Part shown: one piece after another, positions 48,988-60,539 of the stretch | Layout: the number at the start of each line of letters is the position of its first letter | Numbering within the stretch: position 1 is the first letter of the stretch | NCBI GenBank assembly: GCA_029204225.1 | Contig: CM055113.1 | Coordinates: forward strand, 32,677,363-32,741,362 | Source of the DNA: Diphasiastrum complanatum | Taxonomy: Eukaryota; Streptophyta; Lycopodiopsida; Lycopodiales; Lycopodiaceae | Direction: 5' to 3' | Length of the DNA stretch: 64,000 nucleotides | The notes under the pieces: model-generated | The model's database searches: none | What the model was told of the DNA's origin: nothing | The model's input: the letters and a program-made list of their open reading frames with translations, nothing else | Translations under genes and position numbers: made by a program

Positions 48988-51568
48988 GTGTACATGGGTC
49001 TGCAGCAAGTTGGCTATATTCAGTGGGCACATTCCATATCACTCTTATTCTTGGTGAAAGATTTATTCTTTTCTCTACTGAAAGTCTGACGCTCTGCATA
49101 TTGTGAAGGTATTGGATAGAGATGGTATTGCGGACAAATTCTTTGTAGTGACAGCACAACTGGGACAGGCTTTGGATTTTCTACCATATAATCATCTTGA
49201 TTTATCTGATGAAGTCCGAGAGCAGGTGATTTTTCTTCTAAGTGGATGTTTTTACTTGAAACAGTGTGCAGTTGATTTTTCTCACCAATGTTTCGCATGC
49301 ATCTATCAAAAGGCAAGGCTATTTGGGTCTGGTAAACTGTTGTTCATCTGTCTTGGCCCTCTGCAAATATTGTGCTTGTTGTCAGAGCAATTTAGATATA
49401 AGGCCATGGAGAAGTTAACGGCCTGTTTAGACAGAATTTGTAGCTTGTTGCAATTGATATCAGCTGAATTGTGTACTTTTTTTTTGGTTGTGTTTAGAAT
49501 CAGTGAGGTTTAATTTGTGATGCCACTAGTTCTTGTTTACTTCTTTGCTTCTTTGCTTCTTTGTTATACCTAAGATTAAAGCATCAGAACCAAGTTGCAT
49601 ATCTTTTCTAAGAACAGGTGGTTAATACAACTATTGCCATGCTCGTCAACTCCCTTCAACATTGTTCTTTAAGGGATACTATAATTTGTTCTTTTGATAG
49701 TGAGTGCTATGGTTTTTCTAACTTGACAGGTAGAGCTTGTGCATGCTCAACTGAAAAGAGCAAAATCCAGACTAGATACTCCTGATCTTGAAATATATTT
49801 AGATGCAATGGCGATTCTGTCCCAGAAGGATGATAAAGAGACTGATCGAGCAGTTTTGGAAAGAATTTCAAAGAAATTACATCTTAGGACAGCATCTGAG
49901 TTGAAGAAAGAATCTAGGGCTGTGCAAAATTTGATATTGGATAAAGGTGGCCAGTTTGATGAAACTATGGAGCAAATCTCTTTTGTGCTTCGAAAACTAA
50001 AAGCGTTTGCAGCTGTTGATAGCACGGAAGCTGATAGTCTGGATTTTGAAAAAGCTCGAATAACCTCAGGGGCTGGTCCTGAGAACTCCAACTCTCCCAA
50101 TATTCCAGATGACTTTCGCTGTCCGATTTCTCTTGAACTCATGAAGGATCCTGTTATTGTGGCTACTGGACAGGTATGTTGGGATGTAGCTCAGTTACAG
50201 TCTTCATCTTTTTGATGGTTTATGGTACAGTGAATTGTTTGACTTGTAACTTTGTCTAGACTAGGCACGTTGCTTTGACATGTCACATAATGATGGGTAT
50301 GAATCCAATATTCATTTGAGAGGTTTTACACATTTCAGGTGAGAAAGTTCTTGTATTATCAGTGAGAGATAAAGACTCTAAGAAATCAATGTGGTGTTTT
50401 CAATTGGATTGAGCTAGACATGTATAATCTCGAGATGAGATTAGCAAGTCGCTGACTCTGTCCATGTTCCGTGTTTCAGACTTATGAGCGAGCATGCATA
50501 CAGAAGTGGTTAGATGCTGGCCATAAAACTTGTCCTAAAACCCAGCAAGTTTTGCCACATCTGGTGTTGACTCCGAATTATGTGCTCAGAAGTTTGATTG
50601 GGCAGTGGTGTGAAACTCATGGCATTGAGGTGCCAAAAATGTTCTGCTCAAATAGTGCTGGAAAAGGATGTGCAATTTCATCACAGTTACATTCTGGAGA
50701 TAGAGCTACCATTGATGCCTTGCTCCGAAAACTTTTCAGTGGAGAGGTCGATGTTCAAAGAGCTGCTGCTGGAGAGCTCCGAATGCTAGCTAAGCGAAGT
50801 ATTGAGAACAGAATCTGTATTGCTGAAGCTGGAGCAATTCCCTTTTTAGTATCTCTTCTAACTAGCAAGGACTTGAAAACACAGGAACATGCAGTTACTG
50901 CTCTTTTGAACCTTTCTATCCACGATCAGAATAAGTCGCATATCATTCTAGCTGGGGCTGTTGATCCGATTGTGGAAGTCCTCAAAAGTGGAAGTATGGA
51001 AGCAAGGGAAAATGCTGCTGCGACACTGTTTAGCTTATCTGTGGTTGATGAGAATAAGGTAACCATTGGTGCTTCTGGTGCAATTCCGGCATTAGTTGAG
51101 CTGCTTTCACATGGCACTTCCAGAGGCAAGAAGGATGCTGCCACTGCGCTCTTCAATTTGTCCATATATCAGGGAAACAAAGTTAGAGCTGTCAGGGCAG
51201 GTGTTGTTCCCCCTTTGATGCAGCTACTTGTGGATTTAAGTGTGGGAATGGTAGATGAAGCTCTTACACTTCTAGCAATTTTGGCATCCAACCAAGAGGG
51301 CCGGGCTGCAATTGGCTCTACATCTCCTGTCCCGATTCTGGTGGATTTGATCAGGTTTGGGTCTGCCAGGAATAAAGAAAATGCTGCTGCAATTCTTCTT
51401 GCTCTGTGCATCAATGACTCGGGGCATATTTTTGCTGCTCGGCAGTTTAGAGCCCTTGTGCCTTTGGCTGAACTTGCACGGACTGGCACGACTAGGGCCA
51501 GGAGAAAAGCTACAAATTTGCTTGAGCTTTTACGCAGGAAGGAGCAAGTAGCAGAAAGACCTTCCTAG
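44931..51568 (+). CDS. U-box/ARM-repeat E3 ubiquitin ligase, PUB13/PUB14/SPL11 type, four exons
   Basis: Plant U-box ARM proteins transfer ubiquitin from E2 to targets; the closest known members control immunity, cell death and flowering. Exons: 44,931-45,209; 49,109-49,225; 49,730-50,173; 50,480-51,568. All introns are GT..AG and in phase 0; total 642 aa, against 632-660 for PUB14 and PUB13. Residues 1-230 are the UND helical domain ([33 protein letters not shown]). The U-box, about 257-330, has [20 protein letters not shown], then [13 protein letters not shown] and TCPKTQ...[13 protein letters not shown]. From about 360 to 630 are ARM repeats ([43 protein letters not shown]). The start is the first ATG; MSDEV two codons later is an alternative. 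Intron 1 (3.9 kb) holds a fold-back element and microsatellites. No lesion is seen. Confidence 0.95.
45974..46140. mobile_element. 167-bp fold-back element (hAT-like MITE) in PUB intron 1
   Basis: Outer ends are exact inverted repeats CAAAGTTCC (45,974-45,982) and GGAACTTTG (46,132-46,140), beginning CA and ending TG as in hAT elements. Inside are two hairpins: CAGGTGCCGTGG with its complement (45,982-45,993 and 46,018-46,029), and a 13-bp arm palindrome CAGGTGCCGTACC (46,096-46,108 and 46,111-46,123). A T-rich half faces an A-rich half in the middle. The flanking octamers GGGTAGGC and AGGTAGAC match at 6 of 8 positions, consistent with an aged 8-bp target duplication. No coding capacity. Confidence 0.75.
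46550..48900. other. Unassigned repeat-like sequence in PUB intron 1
   Basis: Several minus-strand open frames (47,938-47,334) with low-complexity or unfamiliar sequence, plus a 24-bp duplication at about 47,187-47,230 (AGTAGCAACTGAATCAGA unit) and repeated ATGCCATGCCAT-like words at 46,870-46,950. It has the look of an old mobile element, but no domain is recognised. Confidence 0.4.
48905..48985. repeat. Compound (CG)11-(GA)29 microsatellite in PUB intron 1
   Basis: Perfect alternating CG from 48,905 to 48,927 passes directly into perfect GA to 48,985. It ends about 125 bp before the exon 2 acceptor. Alternating CG can adopt Z-DNA. Confidence 0.97.
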
Positions 51569-53450
51569 ACTATGGTTCTCTTGTATGCACGCAATGTTGT
51601 GTGGCCTTTCAATGATGGATGCTAGTACAAAAAATGAATGTGGTCAAAGATCACCTTCATCCTTTGCCAGTGTATTCTGGAATGGTTGAATCTGAATACA
51701 TGGTGTTTTGTTAACCAGGCAGAAAAATTCTCGTGTGTGAAGGATTATATATTATGTAGGACTTCTGGTAAGAGGTTGCATTAGAAAAAAGGGATTGCTC
51801 TTTAGCAAGAGCATAGAAAAATGAGAGCGGCACCTTAGTAGTTGCTCCATTCAAATCTATTCAAAATTGACCTTCATAATCTTTCAATTAAGTCTTCTGG
51901 ATTTTGACAAGTGAGTCTCTTGAAAGTTGATGGATTTTAATAGCCAATGTATTCCTGAATGTCTTAGTAAATCTTGTCCTTTTTTTTCATTTAAACAAAT
52001 AGCAATGTGGAGGTTTAAAATTACGTTGCAAGAATAGAGCTGTTAAATGTTAGGAATTAAGATAAAAGCCTCAAACTTGCATGTAAATACGAAAATTTCA
52101 ATTTTAACCCAGTTCAGCAGACTGGCAAGTGAAATGGTGCTCTAACCCCTCTGACATTCTAGTAAGATTAGTTTATTGTCTAAACTGTCACCCACTGTAG
52201 CTGAATTGGATAAGAGTGTTACTGTGGCAATGGAAACTTAGACGCATGTCCTGGTCTGTGGGGAAAAGGAATATCTAGAAGCTCACCAGCCCCAAAGTTG
52301 TTTTTTTGCCTAACACACAATGTAGATATTGCACAATATGTAGTGCAGAATGATACTGCAAAAAAATTAATGTTCAAGTTGTCTAAAATATACATAGTTA
52401 ACATTTTTTTTAAAGGGTCTTGAATTTTATGGTCCTAATCATGTCGGTTATATGCATCATAATTACTTGAAATCCTACATCAAAATTCACAATTTTAGAA
52501 TCTTGACTTTCCTTAGTAACAACCACCCATCTTTGAATTGGTGTCTAGGCTTATCTACAATCATAATGTAGAATGTGGAGTTTATTTTAGCCAATGAGGG
52601 CCATGTTTACCCACAAGGTTATGCTGTCATCTTCATCACTTGAATTACAACAAACTGCTTGCACAATAGCGAGAAAATGTTTGGACCTTATATCATATGT
52701 CATTATGCCAAATGATAGTGCTCACTGTATCTCTTTTCTACCCAAAATTGGGGGAACTTCGATATATTTTGAGAGTATGCCGAGTATTGTAACCAAGTAT
52801 TGAAATTAAGACATAAGCAAAGTCATTGCTGTGGGTAGTTATAGTGGGTGCTCTTGGATGAAATGTGAGTGGAGTGCACTTTGTGATAGACTATTATTTG
52901 CAATCCAGGAATTCAAAATGGCACCAGTACCAAAACTCGTGTTTGACAGGAAGGCACTACTGCAAAATTCAAATGAAAAGAAGAAAATTTCACAATTGAA
53001 AAGGAACTAAGGACACATCAGCGTTGGGAGAATTGTCACGATAGCTTACGCTATCACAACAAAGCTTACAAATGACGGGAAACTTTGGATGACTAAAGCA
53101 ATGGTTCTTTGCAACATATATTGTGGTTGCATATAACATGATTGTCAACATACTATCAAACAAAAACTATTGTGTCTTGGTGATGTTTCAAAGTTCAAAC
53201 ACTCTTTCCCAACAATAACAATTCTAAGATGCTTTATTGTTCATAAGCTATACTAAAAACACACGATTAATGGGATGTCGCTGTGTCTTTTTCCCTAGCA
53301 AAATTTTCTATTGATCAGACTTTAACTTACATGTGCCAAGTAAAGGTATAAAATGCGTAAAATCCTCACCCTTTTGTAGGGCAGCTTAGGGCTTCCTCCA
53401 GTGAGACTCTCCATCCTCGTAGCTTGGAAGAGAGATGGTGCTTACAAGAC
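51569..53450. other. Region downstream of the U-box gene, no feature recognised
   Basis: Presumed 3' UTR for the first few hundred bases, then AT-rich sequence with no recognisable gene or element on either strand. Confidence 0.45.
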
Positions 53451-53639
53451 TTCGGATTTTCAGCATCACTTGCACCATAATGGTGAGCACTCAAGAGAGC
53501 CATCAGGATTTTTCAAGGAAGGAGCTAACTGAGAGGCATACCGGATTTTTCCTAAAACGAATGTAGCAAACATTATCAAGGATATGGTGTTTTGCCAAGC
53601 TCTTCCTGAGGCATTATACATTGTATCGGGGACAGTGCC

Positions 53640-54960
53640 GATCTGAACTTTTGCCCGAAATGGTCATAGAAAGATGGCACTGCAGCTCTTCGTGACAATG
53701 TGGCAATTGGCACTTTAATCAACAATATTAGCTTTGTCAGTGTACTCCATGCGTGTTGTAGTCCTGCATTTCTTGAGGAGGGCAAATCGATCCATGCTCA
53801 GATTGTTGAGAAAGGGTTGCTTTCTCATATAAATGCGAGGAATTCTTTAATCAGAATGCACAGTAGGTGGGTGGAGGAAGTTTGCCAGATGCAATTCAGG
53901 TTTTTGTTTAAATGTCTGACAGGGACGTGGCATCTTGGAATGCCATAATTACTCCATTATGGGCAGGCAAGATTGCCCTTCAGACTTGTAAACGCGTGCA
54001 GCAGGTAGGTGCGAATCTAAGTGAGGTCACATTTATAAGCATCTTGAGTGCGTGCAATGAGACTACATTTGTTTCTGAAGGAAAACCGATACACTCCTGT
54101 ATTTTAAACCACGCACTTGTGCCCTTGCCAACATGTACAGTAAGTGCGGGCTTTTTGATGAAGCGCACATGATTTTTGATGCCAATGGGAGACTCGCACT
54201 TCAGTTCTTCAGTATATTGAAATTGGAGGGTGTCAAACCCGATTAAGCAACATACACTATCCTTGACGCATGCTCAAGCCCACAGTTTCTTCCTGTGGTC
54301 AGTCAATGCAGACTTGAGTCAGATATTCTTGTAAAAAATGCACTTGTATGGCAAATGTGGACTACCACAGGCTTCTTAGGATGTGTTTAGGAACATGATT
54401 AAGAAGGATGCCATTTCTTGGACCACCATGATTGCAGCATATTTTCACAACGGTCATTGTGATGAGGCTCACCTTGTATTTGAGCAAATGCGGCAGGATG
54501 GTGGAAAGCCAAATAAAGTTACATTTGTAGGATCAGAGCCAGATGTACTATAAATGTGGAAGTCTGCATGAATCATTTGCTACTTTCAGGAGAATGCATA
54601 AATGAGAAGTGCAGTCCTGGAATGCTGTGGTTGCTGCCTTTGCTCTACGTGGGCATGGAACTATATAGCCCTTAAAGCTATTTTATTTCTTTTGAGCATT
54701 TGTAGAACACAACATCTCACTGACATCAGAGATCCATGGCTGCATGACTGACATTCATGGAAGGGCAGGAAAGCTGGAAAATTTTTGTGGGTTTCATTTG
54801 CGTGAGGCCAAAATAACTAGCCTATGGATATATCACTCCAGACAACTGTCCGTGTATATATCTAGCTGTTTGGAAAGATTGATAAAAAGCCATGAGCTCA
54901 AAACCTTGCTGCATGATTTAGGCAGATCAAGACACCCAACTCCAGAATGCTAAGATTTCT
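53640..54960 (+). pseudogene. PLS-class pentatricopeptide repeat (PPR) pseudogene
   Basis: PPR proteins of this class bind organellar RNA, often for editing. The translation shows successive PPR-like motifs in changing frames: NISFVSVLHACCSPAFLEEG...IHAQIVEKGL (53,725-53,820), DRDVASWNAIIT (53,915-53,950), NLSEVTFISILSACNETTF and GKPIHSCIL (54,015-54,110), ANMYSKCGLFDEAHMIFD (54,130-54,183), EGVKPD (54,226-54,243), KKDAISWTTMIAAYFHNGH and QMRQDGGKPNKVTFV (54,400-54,530), and a late GRAGKLE (54,760). Several frameshifts and stops make it non-functional. It has no introns, as is usual for expanded PPR families. No intact E or DYW domain remains. Confidence 0.85.
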
Positions 54961-55644
54961 ATGTTAGACGATGCGTTTTACACCACTCCCTTCTTTAGGT
55001 TGCATCTATTTTCATCAATAACTGGATCATTCCCCGAGGTTTAGTTTCACTTTGAGCAAGCTAAGGTGACTGCATATTATTTGTTTCTCATTTCTTTCAA
55101 AGACTTTATCTGGTTGGTTTTTTATATGGATCTTCCCACACGATATTTATATGGATCTTCCCACACGTGGTGTATCGTGCTTGAGTTGGTGGAGGACTGG
55201 CCCATTCAAATTTGATTCTTTGTGATCTCACGGGTTTGATAATACCAAAAAGCATTTGGTTGGTTTTACTACCTATTGATAGTTTGCTTCACGACAAGGT
55301 CTGATGTGGCCTATGGAAAAGTTATAGAAATTCAAAACATTGGTCTTCGTATGAATGTCTAAATTCTATGTGAATGTGTATCTACGTTTAAAAAATGCAC
55401 CCACTTGTGTGTGTTGATGATGGGAGGATAAATGTCCTAGCACATAGTTTATGTTGCATGATTGAGTTGAAGTTGGAGAATTTATGGCTAGATTCAGAGA
55501 ATTGAAGACTTTATGTCTCTTTAATATGTTGGGATATGTCTGTTTGTAAGCCCTTTAGTAAAAAAGCTAACTTGTTTTGAGGATAGTCCACATGCCCACG
55601 ACTCGTCTCAGGTAGTTTGTCCATGCTAGAGATCAGTAGACCAA
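54961..55644. other. No feature recognised
   Basis: Contains a small tandem duplication of a TTTATATGGATCTTCCCACA unit (about 55,119-55,165). Otherwise nothing assignable. Confidence 0.4.
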
Positions 55645-56475
55645 TGATAGGGGAAATTCCCGACGGGGGATTGGTCTCGCCAGGAAGCCCTACAGGGGAA
55701 GGGCCCACACTACCCTTACGTGAGTGATTGAGGGATACCGCTTCCAATCCCGAGGGCCATTAAATTGTGATAAAAATGAGAAATATACTTGACTTGATTT
55801 TTTTTAGAAAAAGCGACTTAATTCAAAGTTCGAAGTGTTTCGTTTAAAATCAATTTCTCGACTTCTAAGTCAATAGAAACCATTTATCGGCCGGTCAATC
55901 TCGTGAAAACGTCAACCGGGGGTTTCCCTTCATACGGCTTAAGCAAAAACACATTTTTCGATCTTTTTCTTCATTCCCGAACTTGAGCGCAAAAGGCCCT
56001 TTTTATTGTCTCAATCACCCTGTGCTCTCCAGTCGATGAGAGTTTTCCAGGCCCCCAGAGGCACGACTGCAAGGAGGTTTAACATCATTCTTGATCGTAT
56101 TGATTCTTGTCTTTCCATATCGTAGTTCTAGCTGAGGGTGATTAAGGACATCCCCATTACACTAAAGTCTTGTAGCCTACGGGGCCAAGGCCACCTCAAG
56201 GCATTATGACTCTAGCCTTAAGCCTTCAAAGTATAGGATACGGCTGCACTTGGTAAAGAGGGTGGTGTTTACCATTTTCTTAAGATGTCCATGAGTGCTC
56301 AATCAACAACAATAGTAAATAAGGCTTACAATAGTAAAGAGGGTGGTGCTTACCATTTTCCTAAGATGTCCATGAGTGCTCAATCAACAACGCATGAAAC
56401 AACAATAAAGCATAATCTTTTAGTCATCTTTGTGCTGCATGGGGTGCCAGTTATACGAGCCGCTTTGTTTGATAA
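55645..56475 (+). repeat. Dispersed repeat copy A (LTR candidate) with 249-bp extra segment
   Basis: Starts TGATAGGGGAAATTCCCGAC and is matched block by block at 63,564-64,000. Relative to copy B it has 249 extra bases (55,761-56,009) between GAGGGCCAT and CTCAATCACC. It also has an 81-bp tandem duplication (about 56,255 and 56,336) of the AAGAGGGTGGTG...CAATCAACAAC unit, and more sequence after TACACTA. Homology still holds at GGGGTGCCAGTTATAC (56,441-56,456), where copy B meets the window end. Confidence 0.85.
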
Positions 56476-56500
56476 GCAGAGGTATTTTGCCAACCGTTAG

Positions 56501-59500
56501 GCCTAGGTATTTTCAACGATGGATGTGACTAAGGTGACCCCTAACCGAGGTGGTGTGTTTCAACCACGTACGGGGTGGACGCCCGCTCTTCTATTTCAAA
56601 GAGGTCGGGTTAGTGACTCAAGTAGACACAAAAACGAATCATTCCCAAATATAATATAAAGCTGGGTTCTGCAACCTAAGCACAATGTGCAATGTGCATG
56701 GTGATTTTAACATTTGATAATTGTGAGCATACAATGAAGAGACACGAGTAGCATGCTATATAACTTGCTCATCATTAAAAACTCATGACAGTATTAATTG
56801 AACCGTAGCCAAGGCAATCTCAAAATGGTGCTATGCCGACCACATTCCACAAAACAACTTCCTATTGCACACATAAGAAACACACAAGAAACTAAGAGTA
56901 ATAAAAAATTGTGTTTTGTTTTAGAGAGGAACCAAGCAGTAGATCTCATGTGAAGAAAAGGAGCCCGGTGTGCCTCCAAGAGAACCGCCAAGTCGCCAGT
57001 GCAAAGAATCAGCTTTGAATATCCCATTATACTTCCATTATACTTTGACAGTTTAGATTCTGCAATCTGATTTGTTGTAGCTGTGCAGATCAGCAGCGCA
57101 GGCAGGTTGCTGACCTGTAGAGTTGGATCTGCGCCCAGGATCTCGTGTGTCGAAGGAAAATCAACTCGCTGTCCAAACTTGTAGATTGTAGTCAACTTGT
57201 CATGAAAGAAAGGAGCCCACTGCAGACATAGTCGCACCATTCATCGACCCGAGATCTCTCGCTGCCCCATCAATTGGAGATTTTTGAGACCAATGGCTAT
57301 CGTGTATCTCTGAAACTGAGGGCCGTGAAATCGTTTCATTCTAGATGAAACACCAATAAGCAATCTGTAGGCGTGTTTCAGGTGGGGCTATGTCAACAGT
57401 GCGCAAGTATAGCTTGGTTAATATGCTAAAGGAAATAATGCTCTTCGCAGGTGGCTTTAGTGGGCCAGTAGCAGAACGAGATGAAGGCGCTGCAGATGGT
57501 GATCCACCAGCAAGGATACAAGGAAAAAACAACTTCAATGTTCATCCTTGCTTGACAATGGGTAGGGATCCGGTTGATGAGACAATAATAATCTGTGTCC
57601 AGCATAAGCGGGTTGTCATCAACATAATGTTCAATAGGATTGTTAGTCCCATGCTTGGGGTTCGCCAGGAGTTATAGCAGGGCCGAAAATGCGTTGTTGA
57701 AGCGCATTTCAAGTTGCTTCCGAGGTGGTTAAGTGTGCACAGATTATGAGCAACTAGCACCACCAACTCTAGAGTGCACACGCAGGCGCATTTTCAGTTA
57801 AGACAAAGACAGAGTGGTGGCAGCTGGGCGTAGATCAGCTGTGCACACGTAGTCCAGAGTGATAGTAGCCAATGGACTTGCAGCTCAGTGAGATACATCT
57901 GATACTGCAAAGGTTGAGCCCGGTGAATTCGTGGTTGAGCCCTCCCATGCCACCAACACATCAGCAAGACAAGCTCTTGAGGCTCAGCTCTGAAATGGGT
58001 ATTGCAGGCAGAGACTCGTATAAAAAAACACCTTCAAGAAATAAGAAACTCAGTCAGATCGACCCTTCAGTGATCAAAGATTATAGAATCGATATAGGTG
58101 GGGGGTAGCAATCCGCTGGTGTGACTGCTGGGATGGGTGCGATATGCAGCCTTAGATGTCTCCCTCCTCCATAAAGGTATATCAGCAACTATTCCTAAGC
58201 CATGTACTGATCGTTGCTTGCCAAAAGACATTGTGCCGCGTACCTACTGCAGAAGCTTCGAAAAGAACCCGAGATTCCCTCCCAAAGAAATATTATGTAG
58301 CTTAGATAAAATGTGGCTGATCTTGGTATGGGGAGTGAGAGTTGTACACGAACTGTTTGAGTCTGTTTCTTCTGAGAGCTGTAACGTATTTGGAACAGGA
58401 GGGGGAGGCTTTGTTCAAGAACTGTAGCCAGTTTTGCCCTGAAAAATCACAAGCAACAGCAAAAGCGTCTATGAGACAACTGAGATAAGTATGTACCCAG
58501 AAAATGTAGAGAGTGTAACTGGATCCCACCGATGGACAGATGGTTCTTCCTTCATAAACTTGCTACATATTTCTCCAGTCAGAACTCCATGCTCCAAGGT
58601 CATGAACAGTTAGAAGCTTTGCCCTCATATGATATATGTCGCTATATCTCACTCGTGAACCCAGCCATCTCACTCCTCCATCCTTCCAAGTTCATTCTCT
58701 CACATTCTCTCACGTGAATGCCAAAAGGGCTCTCTCTCTTTTATATTTTATAGGCATCTCTCACACCTCTTCCCCTTCAAAATGCCATACCTTCATTCTT
58801 CAAGACTTTCACTCAAAGTGTCCTTCTCACACCTTCCCCTTCAAAATGCCATACCTTCATTCTTCAAGACTTTCACTGAAAGTGTCCTTCCCAGTTCATT
58901 CTCTCACATGAATGCCAAAAGGGCTCTCTCTCTCTTTTATATGCATCTCTCACACCTTCCCCTTCAAAATGCCATACCTTCATTCTTCAAGCCTTTCACT
59001 AAAAGTGTCATTTCTTGTAGATGCTCTTAGTTGCGATTTGACCACAAGTGATACCCTTCCCCTTTTGGAAAAGATGGATTGGGCCACTTTTCTCTTTTGC
59101 ACTTGGCGGTGGTAAGTACTTCCCTTGATTATTTTTCTTAATTGGGTAGTCCTCATTGCTACATGTGGTCAATTCCTAGCACTTTTAGGTAGGGTATTTT
59201 TGGTAAGCACTTTTGGCCTCCACTTGTATTTTCTTTTTGTGTGTCTGTGGTCCATGGCTCAAGCTGTCGAGGTGCCTTTCGACTTGCAATTGCCTATAGT
59301 TTTGTTACAGTTTCCTTGACCCTGTCCCACAATTTCCGACCATTTGCTGCGAGTAGATTTTTCTCTTTGCCGGTTTTTCCCGTGTATCTTTACTGGCGAG
59401 CACTCATGACTTGGGGTTTCTTCAAGGCAACCGGTTCCCTGAAAAGCACAATAGGCAGTTTGTATATTAATAAAAAGTAGCTGAGTACATTGGAAAATTC

Positions 59501-60250
59501 GCTCGGCCATGCTGGCTAGTATAATCGGGCCAATTTTAAGGCCGTAACCTATTCTATGGGCCATTTCTAAGGCCTCAAAATTTTTTCTAGCCACATCTTG
59601 GGCGGGCTGGGACCCCTATCTATAGACATCTGTGTGGTAATTTTACCATTAATAGTCGGGTTTACATGTCGGTTTTTTTACAAAATTGTGAAAATCGCTT
59701 AAAACATAGCCTGATTTTTCATGCGAAAATATCGGCTAACAACCAACAACCCGTAAGTTAGTTATGACTATAAGGGAATTGGGGCCCGTATGTGTATAAG
59801 GTCATAATTAATGGTTGTAGGCCTAAACTCATGGTGGTGGATTGGTATGGGTCTATAGTGAGTCATTGGGAAACTGGATGACCCTTAAACTTTTAGTTAG
59901 CTTAGTTTAGCTAACTATGTGCATGGTTGGTAAATAGGGGAGGAGGGGGGGGCTGGAGGCATTGCGAAAGTTTTTTAGTTCCAAGTATTCCATGGGCATA
60001 AAAAGTCTTAATAGACTACGAATTTTTAAAGGCAGTTAAAGTTATGATGAATCGTAGTGGCTTCAGAAATTGTGTAAATTAGATTTCGATGCATTGACAT
60101 GGTTTTTTTGAAATTTTTATTGCTTAAACACCATTTGCAAAATTCATTGGTATAATTTTAAAAAAGCACATGGGTCTATTAAAACTGTGTTTTTTTTTTG
60201 TTATACTCGCAATGACGTTAACTGAATGTAAATTTTTTTAATTTTTTCAA
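56501..60250. other. Unassigned, with a local tandem repeat
   Basis: No gene is recognised. At 58,690-59,015 there are nested tandem repeats: the CCTTCAAAATGCCATACCTT block starts at 58,774, 58,838 and 58,961, and an ATTCTCTCAC...GAATGCCAAAAGGGCTCTC block appears at about 58,695 and 58,898. The open frames there reflect the repeats. Elsewhere the sequence is low in coding signal. Confidence 0.5.
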
Positions 60251-60312
60251 TTTTCACTTGCAAATGGACAATGGTGATGTTTCGATGTGGGGGGACGTAG
60301 GAATCCGTCCAA

Positions 60313-60365
60313 CATCACCACGCAGTGATGACACGAAAATTCGTCCGGCATCACCAGCAGTGATG
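60313..60365. repeat. Twin CATCAC..GTGATG hairpins
   Basis: Two inverted repeats, CATCACCACGCAGTGATG (60,313-60,330) and CATCACCAGCAGTGATG (60,349-60,365). Each has 6-bp arms and a 5-6-base loop, and each is preceded by a similar T(C)CGTCC segment, so the pair is an imperfect direct repeat with a 36-bp period. They lie about 200 bp upstream of the gypsy gag remnant, probably in its leader. Confidence 0.8.
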
Positions 60366-60539
60366 ACCACCTATATTAAAGCAATAAAACGGGAAAACAA
60401 CCAAATGCAAAATCATTTTATTCAATTATAAGCCATTAATTCAAAACAGCATGGGCTTTTAACTGAAATTTTTTTCCGGCGATAAAAGCGCCTCGAAGTT
60501 GTCGATGACTGGGTAAACCGTTAATCAAGCTATTTTAGC

